This document shows, in pieces, positions 1 through 5,747 of a stretch of 5,747 bases of DNA (the stretch's first letter is position 1; every line of letters begins with the position of its first letter). This DNA comes from CAYQTK01 sp964420375 (GTDB lineage: Bacteria > RBG-13-61-14 > DATKZS01). The stretch is from assembly GCA_964420375.1 (NCBI GenBank), contig CAYQTK010000250.1, positions 1 through 5,747 of the forward strand, given 5' to 3'. Under the pieces are notes generated by a model, which saw only the letters and a list, made by a program, of their open reading frames with translations, was not told where the DNA came from and did not search any database. Position numbers and translations under genes: made by a program.

Positions 1-43
1 GCAGGCGTGTCCGGCACAGGCAGGCGGAACGCACAGGCAGGCG
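1..43. repeat. Short GC-rich tandem repeat at window edge
   Basis: The 13-mer GCACAGGCAGGCG occurs identically at 14-26 and 31-43, a period of 17 bases. Its last seven bases (GCAGGCG) also occur at 1-7, so a third, partial unit touches the window edge. The array may continue to the left, outside the window. The units are too short and too close together for a CRISPR array. No function is evident. Confidence 0.6.
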
Positions 44-76
44 CACTCCTAAAACGGAGTTTCGCAACAAGCACTA
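41..76 (-). repeat. Diverged copy 1 of a small intergenic repeat
   Basis: Read on the minus strand, this stretch starts with TAGTGCTTGTTGCGAAAC (76 to 59) and ends with GTTTTAGGAGTGCGCC. The first block matches plus-strand 5568-5585 at 17 of 18 bases. The ending resembles GTTCTGGAGTGCGGC at 5613-5627. It lies about 75 bases past the stop codon of the minus-strand operon, in the same sense as that operon. A 5-base stem (ACTCC at 45-49, GGAGT at 56-60) with a 6-base loop lies inside it. That stem is too weak to call a terminator. Confidence 0.5.
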
Positions 77-100
77 ATTATAACTTAACACACTAATGTA

Positions 101-141
101 AGGCGTCCAAAACAGCGCCGCAAGGAGCCGGTTTCGAACGG
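101..141 (-). repeat. Diverged copy 2 of the small intergenic repeat
   Basis: On the minus strand this copy contains TTGCGGCGCTGTTTTGGA (123 to 106), which matches plus-strand 5603-5620 at 17 of 18 bases. It is preceded by CCGTTCGAAACCGG (141 to 128), which resembles the GTTGCGAAAC block of the other two copies. It starts about ten bases after the stop codon at 152-154, so it would fall in the 3' untranslated part of the operon transcript. Identity in the first half is low, so membership in the family rests mainly on the 18-base block. Confidence 0.45.
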
Positions 142-151
142 AGATGTCGGT

Positions 152-2179
152 CTATTCTTTCTTCTTTATCAATCGGGCGATATAAATCAAAGCCACGATA
201 AACACGAGCGCCGCCGCCAGGATGCCGATCAAGACGTAAGTAAAATAGTCTTTTTCCTCTTCCTTCTCGAAGTTGAAAGACAGCTCCGGAGACTCGTCCA
301 TGATAATGAGCTTGCTGAAGCGGAAGGGCTTTCCGCGAAGCGGCACGTTGAACTTGACGGGCAGCATTCCGCGGTGCCTTTGCACCGGCCGGTCCCGGTC
401 CGCGACAACCTGCGGGGGCGCTGGTTTGGCTGCCTGCTGCTGGACCTGTTCCGCGATTTCTTTTTCCATCTGTGCCTGCCGGTTGAGGGCCCGCTTGGAG
501 TATATCTTCCGCTTGACCCTGGCCTCCTCTTGAGGCTTTTGTTTGTCCTCTTTTATCTTTTGTGCTTGTATCTCCTCGATCTTTTCCAGGTCGCCGTCGA
601 ACTCCTCGTAGTTGTAATGCGGCGGCAGGTACAAAGACAAGAGCAGCTCGGATGCCGGGATGTCCGCCCGGGGAAGCTTGACCAAATGCGTTCCCTCGTC
701 CTCCATCTTATTGATGGGTGCGTAATAGATAAGCTCGACAGTAAAGCTGACCCGTTTTTGCGCTCCCGACTTCTTGAGAGGGACCAGCACCTGTCCTTTG
801 TTGTTGCGGGTGGGCTTTACCGGCCGGTCGTCGAGGTAGGCGCTCCACACCTTTGCCTTTTCGGGCAGGTCTATCTTGACGTACTGCTTCTTGTTGTTCC
901 TGAGTTCGTAGATGATCCTGGTCACTGATTTGCCGTCGTTGGTGAAGATGGTGACCAGGTTGATGATGTCTATTGCCGCGTTCAAGACCGGCATCTCTTC
1001 GTGCCGCTTTACCGTGATGGTCGCCGAGTAGGGATGCCGCACGTAGCGGAAGGCGTACAGAAGCGGGTAGCCGGACTTGCTTCGCAGCTTGGAGGGAAGC
1101 TCGGACACGTCCATGGGCATCAGGTTCTCGATTTTATCTGTCTTGACCTCGAGGCTCGCACTGGTGACCACCGCTATGTGGCCGGTCTCCCGCTCGACCT
1201 TCCGAGTCTGGACTTCCGGCACCGACACCGTACCCGACGCACGCCTGCGCTGGCTCTCCAGACGCAGAGTGAGATCATAGCCGCCTTTCACTTCGTAGCC
1301 GGCGGAAACCTTGATGACCCCGTCCTTTATCTTCCAGTCGGCAACGCCCTTTCCCTTGACCTCGATGACTTCGTAATCCAGGGGGACCTCGATCTCGAAG
1401 CCGGTAACCGGACTGTGCTTGACGTCATAGGACAGCTTGACCTCGGCAACCGACACCTCGTCCGAGATGGTAAGCAGGGTCTGGCTCGTCGAGTAAACCT
1501 TGGGTGGGACCTCCTCCTTCTCCGCGTCAGCGGCTTCCGGGGAAGGAACGCTGTAGCTTATCCGCAAATCGTTTATGGTCCCGGAAACCGCTTGTACGCT
1601 CCATTTCTCGTCCTTCTTTTGCTTGTCAGTGATTACCGCGCCGTCTATGGAAATATCGGAGAGCAGGGCGGGAGCGGTAAGCTTGAAGCTCGCGCCCGGA
1701 ACCGGGAACAGAGGGATGGAAAAGGAGTTGGGTCCCGGCTTTTGCGGCGCTTTTACAGTGTGCCGGACTACGACCTTTCTTAAGCCGCGGTCCTTTAACA
1801 GCAGCATGACCTTGCCGGACTTTTGTTTCAACATGCCCGGCGCGCCGTTTACCAGCACCTTGTTGATGCCGCTGTCGCTCCCTCCCAATGGCACGTATAC
1901 CCAGCCTTCATTGAGCACGCCGAGCTCATAAGACGCCGCGATCTCCGCGAGTCCCTCGCGGACCTGGATGTCATAAGAAGCGCTCTGCAGGGAGTAGTCC
2001 GTGGGAGGTGCGGGCTCTTCTTCGGGATCTTCGCGAAGGTACTCCTTCAATATCTTCTCGAAGTCCGTCCACAACAGGATCACCTTGCCGTCGGAGAGAT
2101 CGGGAAGCTCCTTTGCGCCGGTGAAAGCCGGAGACAAAATCACACCTGCCGCCATAACAAAAAGTAAAACCCTTTTCAT
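152..2179 (-). CDS. Exported, C-terminally membrane-anchored protein of unknown function (downstream paralog)
   Basis: No function is recognised. The start is ATG at 2179-2177, preceded by GGAGGTG (2191-2185) seven bases from GGAGG to the ATG. The open frame extends further upstream, but that part overlaps the preceding gene and lacks a better site. The 675-residue product has a signal peptide (residues 1 to about 22, MKR then a hydrophobic core, possible cleavage after TGA). A W-x-DF motif follows at 37-40, then an acidic/proline stretch (48-60). Next comes a long region of alternating hydrophobic residues that looks beta-rich, including EGWVYVP (91-97), HSPVTGF (255-261), GKGVADWK (276-283), ETGHIAV (331-337), the RHE motif (392-394) and ELRNNKKQY (425-433). 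A charged, glutamine-rich stretch likely to be helical or coiled coil spans 528-583, followed by a proline segment. One membrane helix lies near 645-670, ending in the basic tail KKKE. No cysteine is present. It overlaps the upstream paralog by four bases, so translation is probably coupled. Confidence 0.93.
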   Translation of the reverse strand: MKRVLLFVMAAGVILSPAFTGAKELPDLSDGKVILLWTDFEKILKEYLREDPEEEPAPPTDYSLQSASYDIQVREGLAEIAASYELGVLNEGWVYVPLGGSDSGINKVLVNGAPGMLKQKSGKVMLLLKDRGLRKVVVRHTVKAPQKPGPNSFSIPLFPVPGASFKLTAPALLSDISIDGAVITDKQKKDEKWSVQAVSGTINDLRISYSVPSPEAADAEKEEVPPKVYSTSQTLLTISDEVSVAEVKLSYDVKHSPVTGFEIEVPLDYEVIEVKGKGVADWKIKDGVIKVSAGYEVKGGYDLTLRLESQRRRASGTVSVPEVQTRKVERETGHIAVVTSASLEVKTDKIENLMPMDVSELPSKLRSKSGYPLLYAFRYVRHPYSATITVKRHEEMPVLNAAIDIINLVTIFTNDGKSVTRIIYELRNNKKQYVKIDLPEKAKVWSAYLDDRPVKPTRNNKGQVLVPLKKSGAQKRVSFTVELIYYAPINKMEDEGTHLVKLPRADIPASELLLSLYLPPHYNYEEFDGDLEKIEEIQAQKIKEDKQKPQEEARVKRKIYSKRALNRQAQMEKEIAEQVQQQAAKPAPPQVVADRDRPVQRHRGMLPVKFNVPLRGKPFRFSKLIIMDESPELSFNFEKEEEKDYFTYVLIGILAAALVFIVALIYIARLIKKKE

Positions 2180-4194
2180 TTCGACACCTCCGCGTCCCGC
2201 CTCCTGCTTACTTTTTCCGCCCGGACAATGATCCAGGTGATGATAATCAAAAACAGTACACCCGCCGCGGCGATAAGGACCACCTTGACCTTGGGCCACA
2301 CCACCGAGGGCCGGTCATAGAGCAAGGTCACCGAGTTGTTTTCGCCTTCCTGTACCACCGCCTTGTAGAAATCGAGCACCACCCCGGACTCCGGCAGCAG
2401 AAACCGCACCGGCAAGATGACCGGGGTGTAGGATTTTTTGGTCTTGTACTTGTAGACATTGACCTGGGGGGTCCGACTTCTTCTCGCAGACGACGGTTGA
2501 GCACTGATTCTATTATCCAGGATGCTCTCCTGCTTTTTTACAAAGCTCTCGGAACCGGCGATGAGAGGCTCTTTTCTTTCCTTTTGCTGGAGGCTTTTAT
2601 CTTCGACCTCGTAGCGGAACTCTTCGGGCAGGTAGATTTTCCACTTCAAGAGGTTGGTCAACTGGTCGGCGGCGGGCGCTTCCAGTTTCAAGGTCCCCTT
2701 GTCCTTGTCGAGCTTATCGAGCTTTTGCATGTAGATGATCTCGACCTGGAACGACCTGGCCTTGCCGGAGTCTCCGGTTGACTTCTCCAGGGGCACCAGC
2801 ACATTGTTGCTCTTGTCCTGCGAAGGCCGGACCGGCGCTCCTTCAAGAAAGGTGGAAAACAGGCGAGCATCCTCGGGAAGCTTGACCCTGATGAACTGCT
2901 CGCGGTTGTTCCTTAGAGTGTAAACCGCCCGGGTCACGAACTCGCCGTCCCTGGAGACAAAGCTTTTGAGAACTGCCCGGTCAACGGTACAGGAGAGGAC
3001 CTCGACGTCCTCGTGCCGGACGGTCTCCAACCGTAGCTGCCAGGGATGCTCGAGATACTTGAAGGCGTGGATTACAGGGAGGCCGGTTCTCTTGATCTCG
3101 GGAGGAAGATCGGAGGCGTCAACAGATACCACACCGGAGACGCTTTTCACCCGGACCTCGATGTTGGTTGCGGCCATGACCCCGATGTGGCCGGACTCCC
3201 GGGTGGTGTCCATAGTCTTGAGCTCGGGGACATCGAACTTGGCTGAGGCCTGCAAAAGCTCGAGCTCGTAATCTATCTGCAAGCTGTAGTCTCCAGAAGC
3301 CTCGTAGCCAAGTGTGACCTCGATCGTCTTGTCGTCCCCGTCCTTGTTCGCCTTCCAGTCGGCAATGCCTTTGCCGGAGACGTCAACCACCTCCGCGTCC
3401 GCGGGAAGAGAAAGCTTGAAGCCGGTAACGCTCCGGTGCAAAATCTCGTAGTCCACCTGCGAGTGCACCCGGCACAGGTGCTCGCCAAGCGTCACCCGCG
3501 TGCTTACCTGTGTATTCACCCGCAGCTCTGCCTTTTCAGCCTCCACCTTGCGGGTCCAGGTGATCGCCATGCTCTCCGTCGGCGCAAGCACCGACTCCAG
3601 CCGGGTGCTCTTCTGGTACTCGTTTACCCGGCTCATGGTCGAGGGCCTGGCCTCAATGTCCAGCCCCGGCTTGTTAACAATGAACGAAAGTGAGGTCACC
3701 GGAGTCTCGATGGTCCGAAACCGCAGAGACTCCGGGCCCCGACGGTTCTCGGCATCCACGTAAAAGCGGACGGTAAGCGTATACGGGCCTTCTCCTTGCA
3801 AAAGTATTTTATGGACGCCATTGTCAAGCACGGACAAAACCGGCTTCTGGTCAAGCTTTATGCTAGCGACAGCAGGACCCTCCGGTATCACCGGAATCGT
3901 CACCCATTCCTCCGGCTCGAGGACAACAAGCTCCATCTTAAGATCGAACCGGGCGGAACCGTTATCCAGGAGCTCGCCTTCATATGATGCGGAGTTGATC
4001 ACGAAAGGGGCGGGAACGGGCTCTTCAGCTTCGCCCTCCGCTTCCATTTCGGAAAGCTTCTCTATGATGGTCCTGAAGTCGCTCCAGGGAATGGTAAGGC
4101 GGGAGTCCGGAAACTCCGGAAGCTCACCTCTTACAGGCATAGCAAGCAAAAAGACAGCCGTTGCCGCGGCCAGTGCCCCAAAAAGATTTTTCAT
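2176..4194 (-). CDS. Exported, C-terminally membrane-anchored protein of unknown function (upstream paralog)
   Basis: This is the first gene of the two-gene minus-strand operon; no function is recognised. The start ATG at 4194-4192 has GAGGAGG five bases upstream. The open frame continues 32 codons further, but there the sequence is not signal-like. The 672-residue product has a signal peptide (1 to about 23, hydrophobic core 5-20). WSDF (37-40) and an acidic/proline stretch (51-63) precede a long, probably beta-rich extracytoplasmic region. Blocks shared with the downstream paralog include EEWVTIPV (95-102), HRSVTGFKLSLP (253-264), GKGIADWK (274-281), ESGHIGV (333-339), RHED (393-396), TLRNNREQF (426-434), VLVPLEKS (465-472) and ILPVRFLLP (593-601). 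A basic, serine-rich linker lies near 565-587. A membrane helix at about 634-658 is followed by a basic tail. Two cysteines (241, 402) could form a disulfide outside the cytoplasm. The expected topology is a large domain outside the inner membrane with the C-terminus inside. The paralogy points to tandem duplication, then divergence. Confidence 0.93.
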   Translation of the reverse strand: MKNLFGALAAATAVFLLAMPVRGELPEFPDSRLTIPWSDFRTIIEKLSEMEAEGEAEEPVPAPFVINSASYEGELLDNGSARFDLKMELVVLEPEEWVTIPVIPEGPAVASIKLDQKPVLSVLDNGVHKILLQGEGPYTLTVRFYVDAENRRGPESLRFRTIETPVTSLSFIVNKPGLDIEARPSTMSRVNEYQKSTRLESVLAPTESMAITWTRKVEAEKAELRVNTQVSTRVTLGEHLCRVHSQVDYEILHRSVTGFKLSLPADAEVVDVSGKGIADWKANKDGDDKTIEVTLGYEASGDYSLQIDYELELLQASAKFDVPELKTMDTTRESGHIGVMAATNIEVRVKSVSGVVSVDASDLPPEIKRTGLPVIHAFKYLEHPWQLRLETVRHEDVEVLSCTVDRAVLKSFVSRDGEFVTRAVYTLRNNREQFIRVKLPEDARLFSTFLEGAPVRPSQDKSNNVLVPLEKSTGDSGKARSFQVEIIYMQKLDKLDKDKGTLKLEAPAADQLTNLLKWKIYLPEEFRYEVEDKSLQQKERKEPLIAGSESFVKKQESILDNRISAQPSSARRSRTPQVNVYKYKTKKSYTPVILPVRFLLPESGVVLDFYKAVVQEGENNSVTLLYDRPSVVWPKVKVVLIAAAGVLFLIIITWIIVRAEKVSRRRDAEVSK
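2185..2191 (-). promoter_or_regulatory. Ribosome binding site inside the upstream gene, fixing the start of the downstream paralog
   Basis: On the minus strand GGAGGTG lies five bases before ATG at 2179-2177. It falls within the last codons of the upstream gene. The ATG overlaps that gene's TGA as ATGA, a classic coupled-translation junction. This decides the start against the longer open frame. Confidence 0.85.
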
Positions 4195-4199
4195 AACTG

Positions 4200-4206
4200 C
4201 CTCCTC
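4200..4206 (-). promoter_or_regulatory. Ribosome binding site of the upstream paralog gene
   Basis: GAGGAGG on the minus strand, five bases before ATG at 4194-4192. It supports this start over the in-frame ATG at 4290, which has no comparable site and would place 32 polar residues before the signal peptide. Confidence 0.85.
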
Positions 4207-4229
4207 AAATCGACCCGTTACGTCGCCCG

Positions 4230-4241
4230 GAAAATATTTTC
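4230..4241. promoter_or_regulatory. Perfect 12-base palindrome, candidate operator or promoter element
   Basis: GAAAATATTTTC is its own reverse complement. It lies 36 bases upstream of the start codon of the minus-strand operon and overlaps the candidate -10 (TATTTT). This is where a dimeric repressor could act, but an AT-rich palindrome of this size can arise by chance. The assignment is inference only. Confidence 0.3.
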
Positions 4242-4344
4242 GTTCCCTGCTTGTAAATGTGAACGCATCTATGTTAGAAAAAGTTTCCACGGACTTGGTA
4301 AACTATAGTCAGAAAATTTTTGGCAGGCAAGAAAAAAGTAAAAA

Positions 4345-4350
4345 AGGAGG
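4345..4350 (+). promoter_or_regulatory. Ribosome binding site of the acyl-CoA dehydrogenase gene
   Basis: AGGAGG lies in an A-rich context, seven bases before ATG at 4358. It fixes the start. The open frame runs upstream to 3821, but that part lies antisense to the paralog gene and encodes a low-complexity, serine-rich sequence unlike any acyl-CoA dehydrogenase. Confidence 0.9.
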
Positions 4351-4357
4351 AAAAATC

Positions 4358-5512
4358 ATGGCACTGGATTTCAGTCTTACCCCGGAGCAACTCGCCATGA
4401 AAGAGTCCGCGCGGAAGTTTGCGGAAGGCGAGATCAGCCCCGGCGCCTTGGAAAGGGACGAGAAAGGAGAGTTTTACCAGGAGGGCATGAAAAAGTGTGG
4501 CGAGTTCGGGCTGCTGGGGCTTCCCATACCAGCGGAGTACGGCGGAAGCGGCTCCGACGTCATCACCATGATGGCCGCCATGGAAGGCTTCGGCAAGGGG
4601 TGCACGGACGGCGGCTTCACCATGAGCCTGGGCGCCCACGTCTGCATCTGCACCATACCCATCTGGCAGTACGGCAACGAAGAGCAGAAGAAGAAGTTCC
4701 TGCCCGGACTGTGCAGTGGCGACATGATCGGGGCCTTCGGCCTGACCGAACCAAACGCCGGCTCCGATGCACTGAACGTGCAGACACTGGCCAGCAAGGA
4801 TGGTGACGACTGGGTCTTGAACGGGACCAAGATGTTCATCACCAACGGAAGCGTGGCTGACGTGGTCCTGGTCATCGCCACTGTTGACCGCGACAAAAAG
4901 GCGGGCGGGCTCACCGCCTTTCTGGTTGAAAAGGACACCCCCGGGTTCTCCTGCTCCCGAGAACTGGACAAGATGGGCATGCGGAGCTCTCCCACCGCGG
5001 AGCTGGTGTTCGACGACTGCCGCGTGCCTGCCGACAACCTCCTGGGAGAAGTTGGGGGAGGCGCCATGATAGCCATGGGAACACTGGGATGGGAGCGGGC
5101 CACCATGATCGCATCTTCCATCGGCGGACAGGAGCGGGTCATCGAGAAAACCGTGCGCTATGCCCAGGAGCGCGTCCAGTTCGGAAGGCCCATCGCAAAG
5201 TTCCAGGCCATACAACAAAAGCTCGCCGACATGAAAGTGAACCTCGAGATGACCAGGCTCCTGGTTTACAAGAGCGCATGGCTCAAAAGCCGCGGCGAGG
5301 ACGACATGGCGTTTGCCGCAATCACCAAGCTGGCCATATCAGAGCTCGGCAGGCAGAGCGTATTGAACGCTCTCCAGGTACACGGCGGTTACGGATACAT
5401 GAAGGAGTATGAAGTGGAAAGGTGGGTCCGCGACGCCATGCTGGGCACCATCGGCGCCGGAACATCGGAAATACAACGCATGATCATAGCGAGGAGCCTG
5501 CTGGCAGAGTAA
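4358..5512 (+). CDS. Acyl-CoA dehydrogenase, FAD-dependent, with isovaleryl/long-chain-type catalytic base position
   Basis: This cytoplasmic flavoenzyme oxidises an acyl-CoA to the trans-2-enoyl-CoA and passes electrons to electron-transfer flavoprotein. At 384 residues it is a normal full-length family member. The N-terminal helical domain starts with FSLTPEQ (5-10 region) and PAEYGGSG (58-65). The middle beta domain carries the signature GAFGLTEPNAGSD (125-137) and WVLNGTKMFITNG (152-164). The C-terminal helical domain carries ERVQFGRPI (271-279), QVHGGYGY (340-347) and GAGTSEIQR (366-374). By family alignment the glutamate of medium- and short-chain enzymes (YEGT) is replaced by Ala367. 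Glu246 in GWERATM occupies the place of the catalytic Glu254 of isovaleryl-CoA dehydrogenase. The enzyme should therefore be active, perhaps on branched or longer acyl groups, but the substrate cannot be read with confidence. It is transcribed alone here, with no electron-transfer flavoprotein or thiolase gene in view. Confidence 0.96.
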   Translation: MALDFSLTPEQLAMKESARKFAEGEISPGALERDEKGEFYQEGMKKCGEFGLLGLPIPAEYGGSGSDVITMMAAMEGFGKGCTDGGFTMSLGAHVCICTIPIWQYGNEEQKKKFLPGLCSGDMIGAFGLTEPNAGSDALNVQTLASKDGDDWVLNGTKMFITNGSVADVVLVIATVDRDKKAGGLTAFLVEKDTPGFSCSRELDKMGMRSSPTAELVFDDCRVPADNLLGEVGGGAMIAMGTLGWERATMIASSIGGQERVIEKTVRYAQERVQFGRPIAKFQAIQQKLADMKVNLEMTRLLVYKSAWLKSRGEDDMAFAAITKLAISELGRQSVLNALQVHGGYGYMKEYEVERWVRDAMLGTIGAGTSEIQRMIIARSLLAE

Positions 5513-5567
5513 AAGCTCGCGGAAATTGACCGAGTGGCCCATGCGGTTCCGTCCCCCAAACTCTATA

Positions 5568-5627
5568 TAGTGCCTGTTGCGAAACAGAGGTTTAATTTAC
5601 TTTTGCGGCGCTGTTCTGGAGTGCGGC
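5568..5627 (+). repeat. Copy 3 of the small intergenic repeat, opposite orientation to copies 1 and 2
   Basis: It contains TAGTGCCTGTTGCGAAAC (5568-5585), matching the reverse complement of 59-76 at 17 of 18 bases. It also contains TTGCGGCGCTGTTCTGGA (5603-5620), matching the reverse complement of 106-123 at 17 of 18, and it ends in GGAGTGCGGC. CTGTT-GCGA-AACAG (5574-5587) forms a perfect 5-base stem with a GNRA-type loop. It begins 55 bases after the dehydrogenase stop codon and has the same sense as that gene. No T-run follows closely enough to call it an intrinsic terminator. Confidence 0.55.
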
Positions 5628-5670
5628 AGCAAGCTGTCCGCTTTTTCCGCCGGGAAACAAGCTTGTCGGA
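5624..5670 (+). repeat. Imperfect direct repeat with small palindromes
   Basis: Two related units occur here: CGGCAGCAAGCTGTCCGC (from 5624) and CGGGAAACAAGCTTGTCGGA (5651-5670). They share the CAAGCT core and flanking CGG/TC bases. The second contains the perfect palindrome ACAAGCTTGT (5657-5666). Just before that lies a 5-base stem TTTCC/GGAAA (5644-5648, 5653-5657). No function is evident; it may be debris of a mobile or dispersed element. Confidence 0.3.
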
Positions 5671-5714
5671 AATGCGCTCCACAAGATGCTCGCAGTTTAC
5701 GAGACGCCTTTTTG

Positions 5715-5738
5715 TAAGTTCCGGCAAGCCGGAACTTA
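5715..5738. repeat. Perfect 11-base inverted repeat (strong hairpin)
   Basis: TAAGTTCCGGC (5715-5725) and GCCGGAACTTA (5728-5738) are exact reverse complements separated by AA, giving a stable hairpin with a CAAG loop. The only T-run (5709-5713) lies before the stem on the plus strand. On the minus strand the stem is followed by A residues, so it does not have intrinsic terminator form in either direction. It may be a dispersed palindromic repeat, a protein binding site or an element end cut by the window edge. Confidence 0.7.
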
Positions 5739-5747
5739 TGAGTGCGA

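Larger units (their letters stand above)
4195..4357. promoter_or_regulatory. Divergent control region between the paralog operon and the acyl-CoA dehydrogenase gene
   Basis: This 163-base gap must carry the promoters of both outward-facing transcription units. Its AT content is visibly higher than the flanking genes. The plus-strand start is preceded by AGGAGG and the minus-strand start by GAGGAGG. No convincing sigma-70 pair stands out in either direction. The best partial matches are TATAGT at 4304-4309 for the plus strand, with no good -35 box 16-18 bases upstream. For the minus strand they are TTTACA (4257-4252) with TATTTT (4236-4231), at a short 15-base spacing. Actual start points cannot be read from the sequence. 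Confidence 0.6.

Noticed and set aside
124..151. Intrinsic terminator directly after the paralog operon
   Set aside because: Only a 3-base CCG/CGG stem around TTCGAA is seen, with no T-run on the minus strand.
1..151. CRISPR array or integron attC site at the left edge
   Set aside because: The repeat units are too short and irregular for CRISPR, and no GTTRRRY/RYYYAAC core pair with the attC layout is present.
1001..1783. 260-codon plus-strand open frame opposite the downstream paralog
   Set aside because: It lies antisense within a well-supported gene, has no convincing ribosome binding site and no recognisable motif.
2180..2299. 40-residue N-terminal extension of the downstream paralog
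   Set aside because: It overlaps the membrane-helix-coding end of the upstream gene and would bury the signal peptide. The coupled ATGA start with GGAGGTG is better.
3821..4357. 179-codon in-frame N-terminal extension of the acyl-CoA dehydrogenase
   Set aside because: It is antisense to the paralog gene and the divergent control region, has no family similarity, and the strong AGGAGG before 4358 gives a start matching the usual family length.
4274..5218. 314-codon open frame on the minus strand opposite the dehydrogenase
   Set aside because: It is a shadow frame of a GC-rich gene: the composition is odd (rich in H, G, D and A), no domain is visible, and it fully overlaps a certain gene.
41..5627. 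Composite transposon carrying the three genes between inverted repeats
   Set aside because: No transposase is present, the matching blocks are short with block order not inverted, and no target duplication is visible.

Overview
The window is bacterial DNA with moderately high GC. It holds three complete protein genes in a divergent arrangement, with non-coding, repeat-bearing sequence at both ends. A short-chain-type acyl-CoA dehydrogenase beside large exported proteins of unknown function, strong GGAGG ribosome binding sites and the GC level would fit a Gram-negative, Desulfobacterota-like (former Deltaproteobacteria) anaerobe. No taxonomic marker is present, so this is only an impression.

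Layout. Bases 1-151 are non-coding: a short GC-rich tandem repeat touches the left edge (1-43), followed by two diverged copies of a small repeat just past the 3' end of the first operon. Bases 152-4194 (minus strand) hold a two-gene operon, transcribed right to left, whose genes overlap by four bases (ATGA). Its products, of 672 and 675 residues, are paralogs. Each has an N-terminal signal peptide, a long probably beta-rich extracytoplasmic region and a single C-terminal membrane segment with a short basic tail. I do not recognise a named function. Bases 4195-4357 are a 163-base divergent control region with a clear ribosome binding site at each end and a 12-base palindrome. Bases 4358-5512 (plus strand) encode a full-length 384-residue acyl-CoA dehydrogenase whose catalytic glutamate appears to sit at the isovaleryl-CoA/long-chain dehydrogenase position rather than the usual one. 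Bases 5513-5747 are non-coding, with a third copy of the small repeat in opposite orientation and a near-perfect 24-base inverted repeat at the right edge.

How the parts work together. The dehydrogenase is a cytoplasmic flavoenzyme of acyl-CoA or branched-chain acid oxidation. The paralog pair probably forms a membrane-anchored assembly facing the periplasm or cell exterior. Nothing in the sequence ties the two functionally except a shared divergent control region, which may be coincidental. The most interesting points are the tandem paralog pair, the relocated catalytic base, and a repeat family lying just downstream of both transcription units in the same sense relative to the upstream gene.
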